From NCBI GenBank assembly GCA_030268105.1, contig BSDZ01000048.1, positions 124,001 to 188,000 of the forward strand: a DNA stretch of 64,000 bases, in the 5' to 3' direction. Source of the DNA: Volvox africanus (lineage: Eukaryota > Chlorophyta > Chlorophyceae > Chlamydomonadales > Volvocaceae). The position numbers were made by a program, and so were the translations under genes. The notes under the pieces were generated by a model. It was not told where the DNA came from, did no database searches, and saw only the letters and a list, made by a program, of their open reading frames with translations. Below, one piece after another: positions 1 to 11,695 of the stretch; positions within the stretch are counted from its first letter, which is position 1, and each line of letters starts with the position of its first letter.

Positions 1-2426
1 TTCCGGCATTCGCATGATGTAAGGGTCCGAATAACGATATTTGGTTGCAAGGCATGTATCGTGACGGGTGCGGCGCTCTCAACGTGTGCTGTAATGAAGT
101 AATATTATATCAAATAATATTACTTATCGTTTTGTAGCACGAGCATAATGCGCACTTCAATGATTCGGGATTTCATGCATGCTAGGCGGATTTGCCATGA
201 TGCGATGTCGCGATGGATAATGGTGTCATGCCAAATGCATATATAAATATATACGAATACATTTATATCATGCAAGTTCATTCATATGCATTGATCGTTC
301 ATGCGTTCATCAAGATAGCACTTCGCCTCGTAGGGTCGCATTGACCTACGCATCGGCGGAAAACGAACCGTAGCACAACAGAGGACCCCTTCTTGCCGAA
401 GTGGGATTGCAAGCGCTCCGAGCTGGAGTGTCGGAAGACGGCCAATGTGTGCTGGAGGTGTACGGTGGACCACCTCACGAAGGATTGCCCATTGTTGCCG
501 CCTTTGGCCGTGTGACCAAGGTAGGGCATTGCCCGGATGTGGAGTTGATTCCACCCGGAATGCTGAACAAACGTGTAGTTGGTGGTCGTTTGTATGACCA
601 GCTATGAAGGCATTGTTGTCTTCTGGTCCTTGAAAGGTGCCGTTATGTTCATCCCCTCATCTTTATGTGAGCTGTTCGTACAGCTTACTTTGTACAGGAG
701 TATTCTTTAGTCCTGGGCGGGCTCCATATGAGTACTTTAAGAATATAGGTTCAAATATACATTTTAACATCTTACAGATTCGACCAACTTATCTTCAAAG
801 CAAGATATTACTAATGGGCTTTTCCTCCATCTTCTTTAGGAATCATAGTAATTCTTGCAGGTTTAGAATTGTATTGACTTCGTCGGATTCTGGTAAGGAG
901 CAAGCTTAAATTTGCTTTTAATTTCTTCCCATATTCCTCTTTAGTTATACCATCTGTGCCTACAGCTTTCTTACTACGCTGTTCCTCATATTGTTCTGCA
1001 AGCATCTCTAAATCAATAATATGTCCGATATTATTGAACTTCATTTCTTGATTTTGTGATGCTAACAACTTTATACGCTCAAGTTTTTTTAACCATGTTT
1101 CTCTGTCTTTGCTGTGTACAGTCATTGTTTCCCTTTTACGTTCTTACCTTTCTGCCAACCCTTTGCTCCACTCCCATTACGGAGCTTCATCGCTACTACG
1201 GCTGACTAAGCCATCCTTACACCATCTTCAAAGCCTTATGTTTCGGCACTTGTACTTTGAATACTTACTTGTTAGATAAGAGTTATAAGGACTTCCCAAG
1301 TTCTGTCATTAATCTTTGTAAATTCGCCAACACCTGAGACCCCGGTGGTTGAAGACTATTGGATTTTCGCTAGTTTGACCTCCTGTCTTCTATTGCTTGC
1401 TATCTTGTGTACAATATCAGCTTCCACTACCAATACACTTTCGGGGCTATACCGCGCTCATCGTTTGACTTCGGCTTGGATACTTTGCTATCTACGCTTT
1501 GTCGAGTAGGTTACCCATCTCAACGCAAGACATGTCAATATCCAGACACCGCTGCATGTGTTTTGTTCCCTGCCTATAGCCAGCGCAAGGCTGAGGCTAT
1601 TGAGACGTAGACTATCAGACATTAGGAAGCCTGACGTAATAACAAGAAAGTATACGTTACATATTATCTGATAGTAAAGAAGTCCGAATAGTTCGTTCTG
1701 GAGTCGGCACATATACTTGCGCGTATAGCACTACAAACAGTACGAACGCGGGTATGAACGCGAGTACAGCTACAACAGCGGAATCCTTATAGCGATCTCC
1801 AACTGTTGACTCGTCGAACTTGACCGTCGAGTGGGTGCTGATGACATTGTTGCTCAAGATGTGGTCTTCCTCCCTTGCTCGTATCCAACCAGCACTCCTT
1901 TCTTACTCACGGGTTGCAGCTTGTTCCGCTTTTCCTTTGGCACATGTGCGTATGCGGTACTGCCGAAAATGTTGTACCTCTCGTTCGCGTTTTGCTCATA
2001 AGTATCTGCACGTCTGGAGACTTTCGACACCGATGCGCGAGCACTTGCAAGTACAGCAAGGCAAGCGCAAGCAAACAGAGACAGCGGAAGACTTCAAGAC
2101 GAAGGGAGATATAACTTACAGTCTTACAGATCGGAACGATGCAATGGACGAAATCAACGTCAGCGCCGGAAGCAAGCAATCATCACGCGGCGGTGATTAG
2201 CGAAGTTCAGGCTTAGCTCGGGCTAAGTAGAATAGCGTATAGCAATAGTAATATAGAACACACGAGTGTTCTCCGGCATCGAATGTCTATCTCTTGTTTA
2301 GCCGTCCTCGCATCTGTTATACTCGCAGTATCGCAATGCCGTACGATTCACATTAGGAGGCCGATCCTAGATGTGACAACCCTACTGCGTATAGGCAATG
2401 TCCAAGCATAAACAATCTATAAGCCT
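1..2426. repeat. Array unit 1 (A-type)
   Basis: The window opens about 0.45 kb inside the antisense LTR, whose copy ends at 380. This unit carries the A-type bases: a TTGACCTACG site near 341 and 'aacatc' near 767. One C is missing near 826 compared with the consensus, which breaks the RT fragment early. Confidence 0.93.
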
Positions 2427-4852
2427 TTCCGGCATTCGCATGATGTAAGGGTCCGAATAACGATATTTGGTTGCAAGGCATGTATCGTGACGGGTGCGGC
2501 GCTCTCAACGTGTGCTGTAATGAAGTAATATTATATCAAATAATATTACTTATCGTTTTGTAGCACGAGCATAATGCGCACTTCAATGATTCGGGATTTC
2601 ATGCATGCTAGGCGGATTTGCCATGATGCGATGTCGCGATGGATAATGGTGTCATGCCAAATGCATATATAATATATACGAATACATTTATATCATGCAA
2701 GTTCATTCATATGCATTGATCGTTCATGCGTTCATCAAGATAGCACTTCGCCTCGTAGGGTCGCATTGACCTACGCATCGGCGGAAAACGAACCGTAGCA
2801 CAACAGAGGACCCCTTCTTGCCGAAGTGGGATTGCAAGCGCTCCGAGCTGGAGTGTCGGAAGACGGCCAATGTGTGCTGGAGGTGTACGGTGGACCACCT
2901 CACGAAGGATTGCCCATTGTTGCCGCCTTTGGCCGTGTGACCAAGGTAGGGCATTGCCCGGATGTGGAGTTGATTCCACCCGGAATGCTGAACAAACGTG
3001 TAGTTGGTGGTCGTTTGTATGACCAGCTATGAAGGCATTGTTGTCTTCTGGTCCTTGAAAGGTGCCGTTATGTTCATCCCCTCATCTTTATGTGAGCTGT
3101 TCGTACAGCTTACTTTGTACAGGAGTATTCTTTAGTCCTGGGCGGGCTCCATATGAGTACTTTAAGAATATAGGTTCAAATATACATTTTAACATCTTAC
3201 AGATTCGACCAACTTATCTTCAAAGCAAGATATTACTAATGGGCTTTTCCCTCCATCTTCTTTAGGAATCATAGTAATTCTTGCAGGTTTAGAATTGTAT
3301 TGACTTCGTCGGATTCTGGTAAGGAGCAAGCTTAAATTTGCTTTTAATTTCTTCCCATATTCCTCTTTAGTTATACCATCTGTGCCTACAGCTTTCTTAC
3401 TACGCTGTTCCTCATATTGTTCTGCAAGCATCTCTAAATCAATAATATGTCCGATATTATTGAACTTCATTTCTTGATTTTGTGATGCTAACAACTTTAT
3501 ACGCTCAAGTTTTTTTAACCATGTTTCTCTGTCTTTGCTGTGTACAGTCATTGTTTCCCTTTTACGTTCTTACCTTTCTGCCAACCCCTTTGCTCCACTC
3601 CCATTACGGAGCTTCATCGCTACTACGCTGACTAAGCCATCCTTACACCATCTTCAAGCCTTATGGTTTCGGCACTTGTACTTTGAATACTTACTTGTTA
3701 GATAAGAGTTATAAGGACTTCCCAAGTTCTGTCATTAATCTTTGTAAATTCGCCAACACCTGAGACCCCGGTGGTTGAAGACTATTGGATTTTCGCTAGT
3801 TTGACCTCCTGTCTTCTATTGCTTGCTATCTTGTGTACAATATCAGCTTCCACTACCAATACACTTTCGGGGCTATACCGCGCTCATCGTTTGACTTCGG
3901 CTCGGATACTTTGCTATCTACGCTTTGTCGAGTAGGTTACCCATCTCAACGCAAGACATGTCAATATCCAGACACCGCTGCATGTGTTTTGTTCCCTGCC
4001 TATAGCCAGCGCAAGGCTGAGGCTATTGAGACGTAGACTATCAGACATTAGGAAGCCTGACGTAATAACAAGAAAGTATACGTTACATATTATCTGATAG
4101 TAAAGAAGTCCGAATAGTTCGTTCTGGAGTCGGCACATATACTTGCGCGTATAGCACTACAAACAGTACGAACGCGGGTATGAACGCGAGTACAGCTACA
4201 ACAGCGGAATCCTTATAGCGATCTCCAACTGTTGACCTCGTCGAACTTGACCGTCGAGTGGGTGCTGATGACATTGTTGCTCAAGATGTGGTCTTCCTCC
4301 CTTGCTCGTATCCAACCAGCACTCCTTTCTTACTCACGGGTTGCAGCTTGTTCCGCTTTTCCTTTGGCACATGTGCGTATGCGGTACTGCCGAAAATGTT
4401 TGTACCTCTCGTTCGCGTTTGCTCATAAGTATCTGCACGTCTGGAGACTTTCGACACCGATGCGCGAGCACTTGCAAGTACAGCAAGGCAAGCGCAAGCA
4501 AACAGAGACAGCGGAAGACTTCAAGACGAAGGGAGATATAACCTTACAGTCTTACAGATCGGAACGATGCAATGGACGAAATCAACGTCAGCGCCGGAAG
4601 CAAGCAATCATCACGCGGCGGTGATTAGCGAAGTTCAGGCTTAGCTCGGGCTAAGTAGAATAGCGTATAGCAATAGTAATATAGAACACACGAGTGTTCT
4701 CGGCATCGAATGTCTATCTCTTGTTTAGCCGTCCTCGCATCTGTTATACTCGCAGTATCGCAATGCCGTACGATTCACATTAGGAGGCCGATCCTAGATG
4801 TGACAACCCTACTGCGTATAGGCAATGTCCAAGCATAACAATCTATAAGCCT
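2427..4852. repeat. Array unit 2 (A-type)
   Basis: A-type bases. One A is missing in the AT-rich LTR palindrome near 2668. An extra T lies in the LTR terminus at 4397, which reads TGTTTGT instead of TGTTGT. Confidence 0.93.
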
Positions 4853-7295
4853 TTCCGGCATTCGCATGATGTAAGGGTCCGAATAACGATATTTGGTTGC
4901 AAGGCATGTATCGTGACGGGTGCGGCGCTCTCAACGTGTGCTGTAATGAAGTAATATTATATCAAATAATATTACTTATCGTTTTGTAGCACGAGCATAA
5001 TGCGCACTTCAATGATTCGGGATTTCATGCATGCTAGGCGGATTTGCCATGATGCGATGTCGCGATGGATAATGGTGTCATGCCAAATGCATATATAAAT
5101 ATATACGAATACATTTATATCATGCAAGTTCATTCATATGCATTGATCGTTCATGCGTTCATCAAGATAGCACTTCGCCTCGTAGGGTCGCATTGACCTA
5201 CGCATCGGCGGAAAACGAACCGTAGCACAACAGAGGACCCCTTCTTGCCGAAGTGGGATTGCAAGCGCTCCGAGCTGGAGTGTCGGAAGACGGCCAATGT
5301 GTGCTGGAGGTGTACGGTGGACCACCTCACGAAGGATTGCCCATTGTTGCCGCCTTTGGCCGTGTGACCAAGGTAGGGCATTGCCCGGATGTGGAGTTGA
5401 TTCCACCCGGAATGCTGAACAAACGTGTAGTTGGTGGTCGTTTGTATGGACCAGCTATGAAGGCATTGTTGTCTTCTGGTCCTTGAAAGGTGCCGTTATG
5501 TTCATCCCCTCATCTTTATGTGAGCTGTTCGTACAGCTTACTTTGTACAGGAGTATTCTTTAGGTCCTGGGCGGGCTCCATATGAGTACTTTAAGAATAT
5601 AGGTTCAAATATACATTTTAACATCTTACAGGATTCGACCAACTTATCTTCAAAGCAAGATATACTAATGGGCTTTTCCCTCCATCTTCTTAGGAATCAT
5701 AGTAATTCTTGCAGGTTTAGAATTTGTAATTGACTTCGTCGGATTCTGGTAAGGAGCAAGCTTAAATTTGCTTTTTAATTTCTTCCCATATTCCTCTTTA
5801 GTTATACCATCTGTGCCTACAGCTTTCTTACTACGCTGTTCCTCATATTGTTCTGCAAGCATCTCTAAATCAATAATATGTCCGATATTATTGAACTTCA
5901 TTTCTTGATTTTGTGATGCTAACAACCTTTATACGCTCAAGTTTTTTTAACCATGTTTCTCTGTCTTTGCTGTGTACAGTCATTGTTTCCCTTTTACGTT
6001 CTTACCTTTCTGCCAACCCCTTTGCTCCACTCCCATTATGGGAGCTTCATCGCTACTACGGCTGACTAAGCCATCCTTACACCATCTTCAAAGCCTTATG
6101 TTTCGGGCACTTGGTACTTTGAATACTTACTTGTTAGATAAGAGTTATAAGGACTTCCCAAGTTCTGTCATTAATCTTTGGTAAATTCGCCAACACCTGA
6201 GACCCCGGTGGTTGAAGACTATTGGATTTTCGCTAGTTTGACCTCCTGTCTTCTATTGCTTGCTATCTTGTTGTACAATATCAGCTTCCACTAACCAATA
6301 CACTTCGGGGCTATACCCGCGCTCATCGTTTGACTTCGGCTAGGATACTTTGCTATCTACGCTTTGTCGAGTAGGTTACCCATCTCAACGCAAGACATGT
6401 CAATATCCAGACACCGCTGCATGTGTTTTGTTCCCTGCCTATAGCCCAGCGCAAGGCTGAGGCTATTGAGACGTAGACTATCAGACATTAGGAAGCCTGA
6501 CGTAATAACAAGAAAGTATACGTTACATATTATCTGATAGTAAAGAAGTCCGAATAGTTCGTTCTGGAGTCGGCACATATACTTGCGCGTTATAGCACTA
6601 CAAACAGTACGAACGCGGGTATGAACGCGAGTACAGCTACAACAGCGGAATCCTTATAGCGATCTCCAACTGTTGACTCGTCGAACTTGAACCGTCGAGT
6701 GGGTGCTGATGACATTGTTGCTCAAGATGTGGTCTTCCTCCCTTGCTCGTATCCAACCAGCACTCCTTTCTTACTCACGGGTTGCAGCTTGTTCCGCTTT
6801 TCCTTTGGCACATGTGCGTATGCGGTACTGCCGAAAATGTTGTACCTCTCGTTCGCGTTTTGCTCATAAGTATCTGCACGTCTGGAGACTTTCGACACCG
6901 ATGCGCGAGCACTTGCAAGTACAGCAAGGCAAGCGCAAGCAAACAGAGACAGCGGAAGACTTCAAGGACGAAGGGAGATATAACTTACAGTCTTACAGAT
7001 CGGAACGATGCACATGGACGAAATCAACGTCAGCGCCGGAAGCAAGCAATCAGCACGCGGCGGTAATTAGCGAAGTTCAGGCTTAGCTCGGGCTAAGTAG
7101 AATAGCGTATAGCAATAGTAATATAGAACACACGAGTGTTCTCCGGCATCGAATGTCTATCTCTTGTTTAGCCGTCTCAGCATCTGTTATACTCGCAGTA
7201 TCGCAATGCCTGTACGATTCACATTAGGAGGCCGATCTAGATGTGACAACCCTACTGCGTATAGGCAATGTCCAAGCATAACAATCTATAAGCCT
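4853..7295. repeat. Array unit 3 (A-type, most indel-rich)
   Basis: At 2443 bp this is the longest unit. The excess comes from many single-base insertions, mostly in homopolymers, for example near 5450, 5563, 5632, 6106 and 6445. The RT fragment is broken in several places. Confidence 0.93.
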
Positions 7296-9725
7296 TTCCG
7301 GCTTCGCATGATGTAAGGGTCCGAATAACGATATTTGGTTGCAAGGCATGTATCGTGACGGGTGCGGCACTCTCACGTGTGCTGTAATGAAGTAATATTA
7401 TATCAAATAATATTACTTATCGTTTTGTAGCACGAGCATAATGCGCACGGTCAATGATTCGGGATTTCATGCATGCTAGAGGCGGATTTGCCATGATGCG
7501 ATGTCGCGATGGATAATGGTGTCATGCCAAATGCATATATAAATATATACGAATACATTTATATCATGCAAGTTCATTCATATGCATTGATCGTTCATGC
7601 GTTCATCAAGATAGCACTTCGCCTCGTAGGGTCGCATTGACCTACGCATCGGCGGAAAACGAAACCGTAGCACAACAGAGGACCCCTTCTTGCCGAAGTG
7701 GGATTGCAAGCGCTCCGAGCTGGAGTGTCGGAAGACGGCCAATGTGTGCTGGAGGTGTACGGTGGACCACCTCACGGAAGGATTGCCCATTGTTGCCGCC
7801 TTTGGCCGTGTGACCAAGGTAGGGCATTGCCCGGATGTGGAGTTGATTCCACCCGGAATGCTGAACAAACGTGTAGTTGGTGGTCGTTTTGTATGACCAG
7901 CTATGAAGGCATTGTTGTCTTCTGGTCCTTGAAAGGTGCCGTTATGTTCATCCCCTCATCTTTATGTGAGCTGTCGTACAGCTTACCTTTGTACAGGAGT
8001 ATTCTTTAGTCCTGGGCGGGCTCCATATGAGTACTTTAAGAATATAGGTTCAAATATACATTTTAACATCTTACAGATTCGACCAACTTATCTTCAAAGC
8101 AAGATATTACTAATGGGCTTTTCCCTCCATCTTCTTTAGGAATCATAGTAATTCTTGCAGGTTTAGAATTGTATTGACTTCGTCGGATTCTGGTAAGGAG
8201 CAAGCTTAAATTTGCTTTTAATTTCTTCCCATATTCCTCTTTAGTTATACCATCTGTGCCTACAGCTTTCTTACTACGCTGTTCCTCATATTGTTCTGCA
8301 AGCATCCTCTAAATCAATAATATGTCCGATATTATTGAACTTCATTTCTTGATTTTGTGATGCTAACAACTTTATACGCTCAAGTTTTTTAACCATGTTT
8401 CTCTGTCTTTGCTGTGTACAGTCATTGTTTCCCTTTTTACGTTCTTACCTTTCTGCCAACCCTTTGCTCCACTCCCATTACGGAGCTTCATCGCTACTAC
8501 GGCTGACTAAGCCATCCTTACACCATCTTCAAAGCCTTATGTTTCGGCACTTGTACTTTGAATACTTACTTGTTAGATAAGAGTTATAAGGACTTCCCAC
8601 AGTTCTGTCATTAATCTTTGTAAATTCGCCAACACCTGAGACCCCGGTGGTTGAAGACTATTGGATTTTCGCTAGTTGACCTCCTGTCTTCTATTGCTTG
8701 CTATCTTGTGTACAATATCAGCTTCCACTACCAATACACTTTCGGGGCTATACCGCGCTCATCGTTTGACTTCGGCTCGGATACTTTGCTATCTACGCTT
8801 TGTCGAGTAGGTTACCCATCTCAACGCAAGACATGTCAATATCCAGACACCGCTGCATGTGTTTTGTTCCCTGCCTATAGCCAGCGCAAGGCTGAGGCTT
8901 AGTTGAGACGTAGACTATCAGACATTAGGAAGCCTGACGTATAACAAGAAAGTATACGTTACATATTATCTGATAGTAAAGAAGTCCGAATAGTTCGTTC
9001 TGGAGTCGGCACATATACTTGCGCGTATAGCACTACAAACAGTACGAACGCGGGTATGAACGCGAGTACAGCTACAACAGCGGAATCCTTATAGCGATCT
9101 CCACTGTTGACTCGTCGAACTTGACCGTCGAGTGGGTGCTGATGACATTGTTGCTCAAGATGTGGTCTTCCTCCCTTGCTCGTATCCAACCAGCACTCCT
9201 TTCTTACTCACGGGTTGCAGCTTGTTCCGCTTTTCCTTTGGCACATGTGCGTATGCGGTACTGCCGAAAATGTTGTACCTCTCGTTCGCGTTTGCTCATA
9301 AGTATCTGCACGTCTGGAGACTTTCGACACCGATGCGCGAGCACTTGCAAGTACAGCAAGGCAAGCGCAAGCAAACAGAGACAGCGGAAGACTTCAAGAC
9401 GAAGGGAGATATAACTTACAGTCTTACAGATCGGAACGATGCAATGGACGAAATCAACGTCAGCGCCGGAAGCAAGCAATCATCACGCGGCGGTGATTAG
9501 CGAAGTTCAGGCTTAGCTCGGGCTAAGTAGAATAGCGTATAGCAATAGTAATATAGAACACACGAGTGTTCTCCGGCATCGAATGTCTATCTCTTGTTTA
9601 GCCGTCCTCGCATCTGTTATACTCGCAGTATCGCAATGCCGTACGATTCACATTAGGAGGCCGATCCTAGATGTGACAACCCTACTGCGTATAGGCAATG
9701 TCCAAGCATAACAATCTATAAGCCT
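7296..9725. repeat. Array unit 4 (A-type)
   Basis: A-type bases with scattered indels, including a 2-base loss near 7303 and an insertion in the zinc-knuckle region near 7777. The LTR that starts at 9271 is clean and leads into the identical block. Confidence 0.93.
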
Positions 9726-10105
9726 TTCCGGCATTCGCATGATGTAAGGGTCCGAATAACGATATTTGGTTGCAAGGCATGTATCGTGACGGGTGCGGCG
9801 CTCTCAACGTGTGCTGTAATGAAGTAATATTATATCAAATAATATTACTTATCGTTTTGTAGCACGAGCATAATGCGCACTTCAATGATTCGGGATTTCA
9901 TGCATGCTAGGCGGATTTGCCATGATGCGATGTCGCGATGGATAATGGTGTCATGCCAAATGCATATATAAATATATACGAATACATTTATATCATGCAA
10001 GTTCATTCATATGCATTGATCGTTCATGCGTTCATCAAGATAGCACTTCGCCTCGTAGGGTCGCATCGACCTATGCATCGGCGGAAAACGAACCGTAGCA
10101 CAACA
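9271..10105 (-). repeat. Complete chromovirus LTR inside the array unit (reference copy)
   Basis: On the minus strand this is an 835-bp LTR beginning TGTTGT and ending ACAACA, the same family as the LTRs of elements A and C. Other array copies lie at 1-380 (cut by the window), 1970-2805, 4397-5232, 6838-7677, 11696-12530, 14121-14955, 16546-17380, 18971-19805, 21396-22230, 23821-24655, 26246-27080, 28677-29516, 31107-31943, 33531-34363 and 35947-36313 (partial). No target-site duplication flanks it: the left neighbour is copia-derived and the right neighbour is a gypsy gag piece. Neither a PBS nor a clear PPT adjoins it, so the unit is not a standard element. Several hairpins found in the element A LTR are also present here. 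Confidence 0.93.
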
Positions 10106-10425
10106 GAGGACCCCTTCTTGCCGAAGTGGGATTGCAAGCGCTCCGAGCTGGAGTGTCGGAAGACGGCCAATGTGTGCTGGAGGTGTACGGTGGACCACCT
10201 CACGAAGGATTGCCCATTGTTGCCGCCTTTGGCCGTGTGACCAAGGTAGGGCATTGCCCGGATGTGGAGTTGATTCCACCCGGAATGCTGAACAAACGTG
10301 TAGTTGGTGGTCGTTTGTATGACCAGCTATGAAGGCATTGTTGTCTTCTGGTCCTTGAAAGGTGCCGTTATGTTCATCCCCTCATCTTTATGTGAGCTGT
10401 TCGTACAGCTTACTTTGTACAGGAG
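10106..10425 (+). pseudogene. Gypsy gag zinc-knuckle, gag stop and pol-start fragment (array unit)
   Basis: This piece translates to a gag C-terminus with zinc knuckle Cys-X2-Cys-X3-His-X4-Cys (CWRCTVDHLTKDC), followed by an in-frame TGA at 10238 and a TAG at 10247. It aligns with 37905-38350 of element A (CLRCAESHSTKDC), with a deletion of roughly 130 nt in the pol-start part, but it is clearly diverged and so comes from a related subfamily. The TAG sits at the same place as the gag stop of element A and is again followed by a hairpin (arms 10258-10268 and 10275-10283). In B-type units the zinc knuckle is fused in frame to LTR sequence (9938-10240, 100 codons), probably by chance. The same piece recurs in every unit. 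Confidence 0.85.
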
Positions 10426-10851
10426 TATTCTTTAGTCCTGGGCGGGCTCCATATGAGTACTTTAAGAATATAGGTTCAAATATACATTTTAATATCTTAC
10501 AGATTCGACCAACTTATCTTCAAAGCAAGATATTACTAATGGGCTTTTCCCTCCATCTTCTTTAGGAATCATAGTAATTCTTGCAGGTTTAGAATTGTAT
10601 TGACTTCGTCGGATTCTGGTAAGGAGCAAGCTTAAATTTGCTTTTAATTTCTTCCCATATTCCTCTTTAGTTATACCATCTGTGCCTACAGCTTTCTTAC
10701 TACGCTGTTCCTCATATTGTTCTGCAAGCATCTCTAAATCAATAATATGTCCGATATTATTGAACTTCATTTCTTGATTTTGTGATGCTAACAACTTTAT
10801 ACGCTCAAGTTTTTTTAACCATGTTTCTCTGTCTTTGCTGTGTACAGTCAT
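10426..10851 (-). pseudogene. Truncated bacterial-type (group II intron-like) reverse transcriptase
   Basis: Reading from an ATG at 10851, the minus strand encodes an N-terminal extension, then KKAVGTDGITKEEYGKKL, a basic stretch, MIPKEDGGK and SCFEDKLVE. These match the RT0/RT1 region of group II intron-type reverse transcriptases of bacteria and organelles. After a frameshift near 10490 the match continues in another frame with FEPIFLKYSYGARPG, resembling the next conserved block (usually YSYGFRPG). The match ends where the insertion ends at 10426, so the catalytic YADD block, the maturase and the endonuclease domains are absent. The first-frame part recurs at 3189-3551, 8063-8305, 12914-13276, 15339-15701, 17764-18126, 20189-20551, 22614-22976, 25039-25401, 32327-32632 and, more broken, in the other units. 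It is not a functional gene here. A bacterial or organellar origin is inference. Confidence 0.8.
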
Positions 10852-11259
10852 TGTTTCCCTTTTACGTTCTTACCTTTCTGCCAACCCTTTGCTCCACTCC
10901 CATTACGGAGCTTCATCGCTACTACGGCTGACTAAGCCATCCTTACACCATCTTCAAAGCCTTATGTTTCGGCACTTGTACTTTGAATACTTACTTGTTA
11001 GATAAGAGTTATAAGGACTTCCCAAGTTCTGTCATTAATCTTTGTAAATTCGCCAACACCTGAGACCCCGGTGGTTGAAGACTATTGGATTTTCGCTAGT
11101 TTGACCTCCTGTCTTCTATTGCTTGCTATCTTGTGTACAATATCAGCTTCCACTACCAATACACTTTCGGGGCTATACCGCGCTCATCGTTTGACTTCGG
11201 CTCGGATACTTTGCTATCTACGCTTTGTCGAGTAGGTTACCCATCTCAACGCAAGACAT
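10852..11259 (-). other. Remainder of the RT-bearing insertion, non-coding
   Basis: This 0.4-kb stretch lies upstream of the RT start on the minus strand and completes an 834-bp insertion (10426-11259). The flanking gypsy sequence is contiguous in element A: 'tacaggag' lies close to 'gtcaatatccag' near 38344-38370. It could be the 5' part of a group II intron, but I could not find a convincing GTGYG start or domain V. No gene is seen. Confidence 0.5.
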
Positions 11260-11336
11260 GTCAATATCCAGACACCGCTGCATGTGTTTTGTTCCCTGCC
11301 TATAGCCAGCGCAAGGCTGAGGCTATTGAGACGTAG
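11260..11336 (+). pseudogene. Second gypsy pol-start fragment (array unit)
   Basis: Its translation contains YPDTAACVLFPAYSQRKAEA, which matches [20 protein letters not shown] of element A near 38369-38430. It resumes the gypsy alignment on the far side of the RT-bearing insertion, so this segment and 10106-10425 were once continuous. Confidence 0.85.
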
Positions 11337-11515
11337 ACTATCAGACATTAGGAAGCCTGACGTAATAACAAGAAAGTATACGTTACATATTATCTGATAG
11401 TAAAGAAGTCCGAATAGTTCGTTCTGGAGTCGGCACATATACTTGCGCGTATAGCACTACAAACAGTACGAACGCGGGTATGAACGCGAGTACAGCTACA
11501 ACAGCGGAATCCTTA
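11337..11515. other. Unassigned segment with a 9-bp inverted repeat
   Basis: This segment begins with ACTATCAGA (about 11337) and holds the reverse complement TCTGATAGT about 55 bp later (11393). The minus strand has a short hydrophobic open frame, but it has no homologue I recognise. No gene is supported. Confidence 0.4.
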
Positions 11516-11695
11516 TAGCGATCTCCAACTGTTGACTCGTCGAACTTGACCGTCGAGTGGGTGCTGATGACATTGTTGCTCAAGATGTGGTCTTCCTCCC
11601 TTGCTCGTATCCAACCAGCACTCCTTTCTTACTCACGGGTTGCAGCTTGTTCCGCTTTTCCTTTGGCACATGTGCGTATGCGGTACTGCCGAAAA
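11516..11695 (-). pseudogene. Ty1/copia pol fragment (end of integrase region)
   Basis: The minus strand reads FGSTAYAHVPKEKRNKL, then SKKGVLVGY and, after a frameshift, HILSNNVISTHSTVKFDE. This resembles the copia-type segment 'FGC.AYVH.P...R.KLD..S.KGVFLGY' followed by the SRDVVFDE-like block between integrase and RT. It abuts the LTR exactly at 11695/11696 and is repeated in every unit. Only about 60 residues remain, so it is a relic. The family call rests on motif resemblance alone. Confidence 0.65.

Noticed and set aside
97..125. True geminivirus-type replication origin
   Set aside because: The nonamer lies in the palindrome arms rather than the loop, the stem is AT-rich, and no Rep gene exists in the window. 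Kept only as a low-interest finding.
401..607. Short GTG/ATG-started ORFs repeated in every array unit (for example 401-607, 637-909, 1407-1610, 1820-2200)
   Set aside because: They recur only because the unit recurs, cross LTR and relic boundaries, and match no protein family beyond the gypsy, copia and RT fragments already annotated.
10852..11259. Complete group II intron with ribozyme domains
   Set aside because: No convincing 5' GTGYG, domain V or 3' AY end was found, and the RT is cut off after its first motifs.
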